A DNA stretch of 5,658 nucleotides from positions 1 through 5,658 of the forward strand of contig JAUUNJ010000184.1 of NCBI GenBank assembly GCA_030844625.1. The letters are read 5' to 3'. The translations under genes and the position numbers were made by a program. Of this stretch, positions 5,221 through 5,658 are shown one piece after another. The notes beneath the pieces were generated by a model, which saw only the letters and a program-made list of their open reading frames with translations, had not been told where the DNA came from and did no database searches. This DNA comes from Roseburia sp. Lineage in GTDB: Bacteria; Bacillota; Clostridia; Lachnospirales; Lachnospiraceae. Each line of letters opens with the position of its first letter. Within the stretch, counting starts at the first letter, position 1.

Positions 5221-5640
5221 TCAATATTGTACTACATTTTCGAGGTATTTTTTTCGTTCCGCTGCAAAAGAGAGCAGTATTGTTTTCTGTTGAGCGTCTG
5301 TCAGATGGTACCATTCTGCCAGACGCTCTTCGAGATGGTTTAATGCCGTCTGTAAATTTTCTGCTCTTGCAACCAACAAAGCCGGATCTTTGACTGCATA
5401 ATCCGTTAAAAAATCTTCAACTGCTATCGCACGTATATCTCCAGGTGAGCAGATGTCGACAATGGTGTCTTTTAGTTCTGTTCCTTCGTAAACAATAGTA
5501 GCGTCTGACAACTCAGTTGCATTGTTTAAACCAAAATAACACGGGAAATCAATGCAGACAAAGATATCTCCTCCGTATAATGCAGGTTCAATATGCAGAT
5601 TTCCTCCATCTCTAATAACTTTTTCGATCATTTCTAACAT
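5221..5640 (-). CDS. Acidic protein of unknown function (139 aa)
   Basis: I do not recognise this family. ATG at 5640 has AAAGGAG (5648-5654) 7 nt upstream, and the frame stays open for 139 codons with a base composition richer in GC than the intergenic DNA around it. The N-terminal part (1-70) looks mixed alpha/beta, with GGDIFVCIDFPCYFG at 23-37 and a run of acidic residues (ATELSDATIVYEGTELKD). Residues about 83-132 look mostly helical (ARAENLQTALNHLEERLAEW). The protein is net acidic and has no signal peptide or membrane segment. It appears to be upstream in the same block as the 61-aa and initiator-like genes; genes before it lie outside the window. The general look is of small accessory proteins found on conjugative elements, possibly an antirestriction or regulatory factor, but there is no motif to support either. 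A strong palindrome lies in its 3' part. Confidence 0.85.
   Translation of the reverse strand: MLEMIEKVIRDGGNLHIEPALYGGDIFVCIDFPCYFGLNNATELSDATIVYEGTELKDTIVDICSPGDIRAIAVEDFLTDYAVKDPALLVARAENLQTALNHLEERLAEWYHLTDAQQKTILLSFAAERKKYLENVVQY
5292..5328. repeat. Strong imperfect palindrome inside the 139-aa gene
   Basis: GAGCGTCTG (5292-5300) pairs perfectly with CAGACGCTC (5320-5328). Inside it, after one mismatch, CAG and CTG pair, and after one bulged T lies the palindrome ATGGTACCAT (5305-5314). The minus-strand mRNA could fold into a stem of about 15 bp closed by a small loop. The repeat covers codons 105-117, which encode ERLAEWYHLTDA. No T run follows, so it is not a typical terminator. Confidence 0.65.
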
Positions 5641-5658
5641 ATTTTTTCTCCTTTTTTG

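Noticed and set aside
5211..5393. 60-codon plus-strand frame
   Set aside because: Antisense to the 139-aa gene, with no supporting start signal.

Overview
The window looks like part of a mobile or extrachromosomal element from a low-GC Gram-positive anaerobe, most likely a Clostridia/Lachnospiraceae gut bacterium. The base composition is AT-rich, ribosome binding sites are strong AGGAGG types, genes are short and overlapping, and an ArdC-like protein is linked to a DUF3991/Toprim protein. That pairing is common on conjugative elements and plasmids of this group. The taxonomic call is inference from composition and protein style, not from a marker gene.

All six genes I support are on the minus strand, so transcription runs from high to low coordinates. 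The upstream block (5640 to 3962) holds a 139-codon acidic protein of unknown function, a 61-codon basic protein of unknown function, and a 297-codon protein with two winged-helix-like segments. The last resembles a plasmid or phage replication initiator in layout, but I cannot name its family. The block closes with two hairpins; the one at 3821-3869 is a textbook terminator with T tracts on both strands.

An AT-rich intergenic region of about 535 bp (3426-3961) follows. It carries three iteron-like direct repeats at about 33-bp spacing, a 13-bp inverted repeat built on an AAGGTAAA motif that recurs a third time, and a plausible minus-strand promoter. It is the best candidate in the window for a replication origin, a transfer or control region, or the scar of an insertion sequence end.

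The downstream block (3425 to beyond position 1) is a tightly coupled operon: a 613-aa DUF3991/Toprim primase-like protein, an 82-aa very acidic protein whose GTG start shares a base with the primase stop, and an ArdC-like ssDNA-binding/metallopeptidase-fold protein that overlaps the 82-aa gene by 11 bp and runs off the left edge. A reasonable reading is that the initiator-like protein acts at the repeat region, the Toprim protein primes or processes DNA, and the ArdC-like protein (perhaps with the acidic protein) protects or handles single-stranded DNA as the element replicates or enters a new host. The co-operation is inferred from gene order.

The points most worth a second look are the repeat-rich intergenic region, a glutamine in place of the first histidine of the HExxH motif in the ArdC-like protein, the acidic 82-aa protein beside an antirestriction-type gene, and two strong palindromes inside coding sequence (1664-1681 and 5292-5328).
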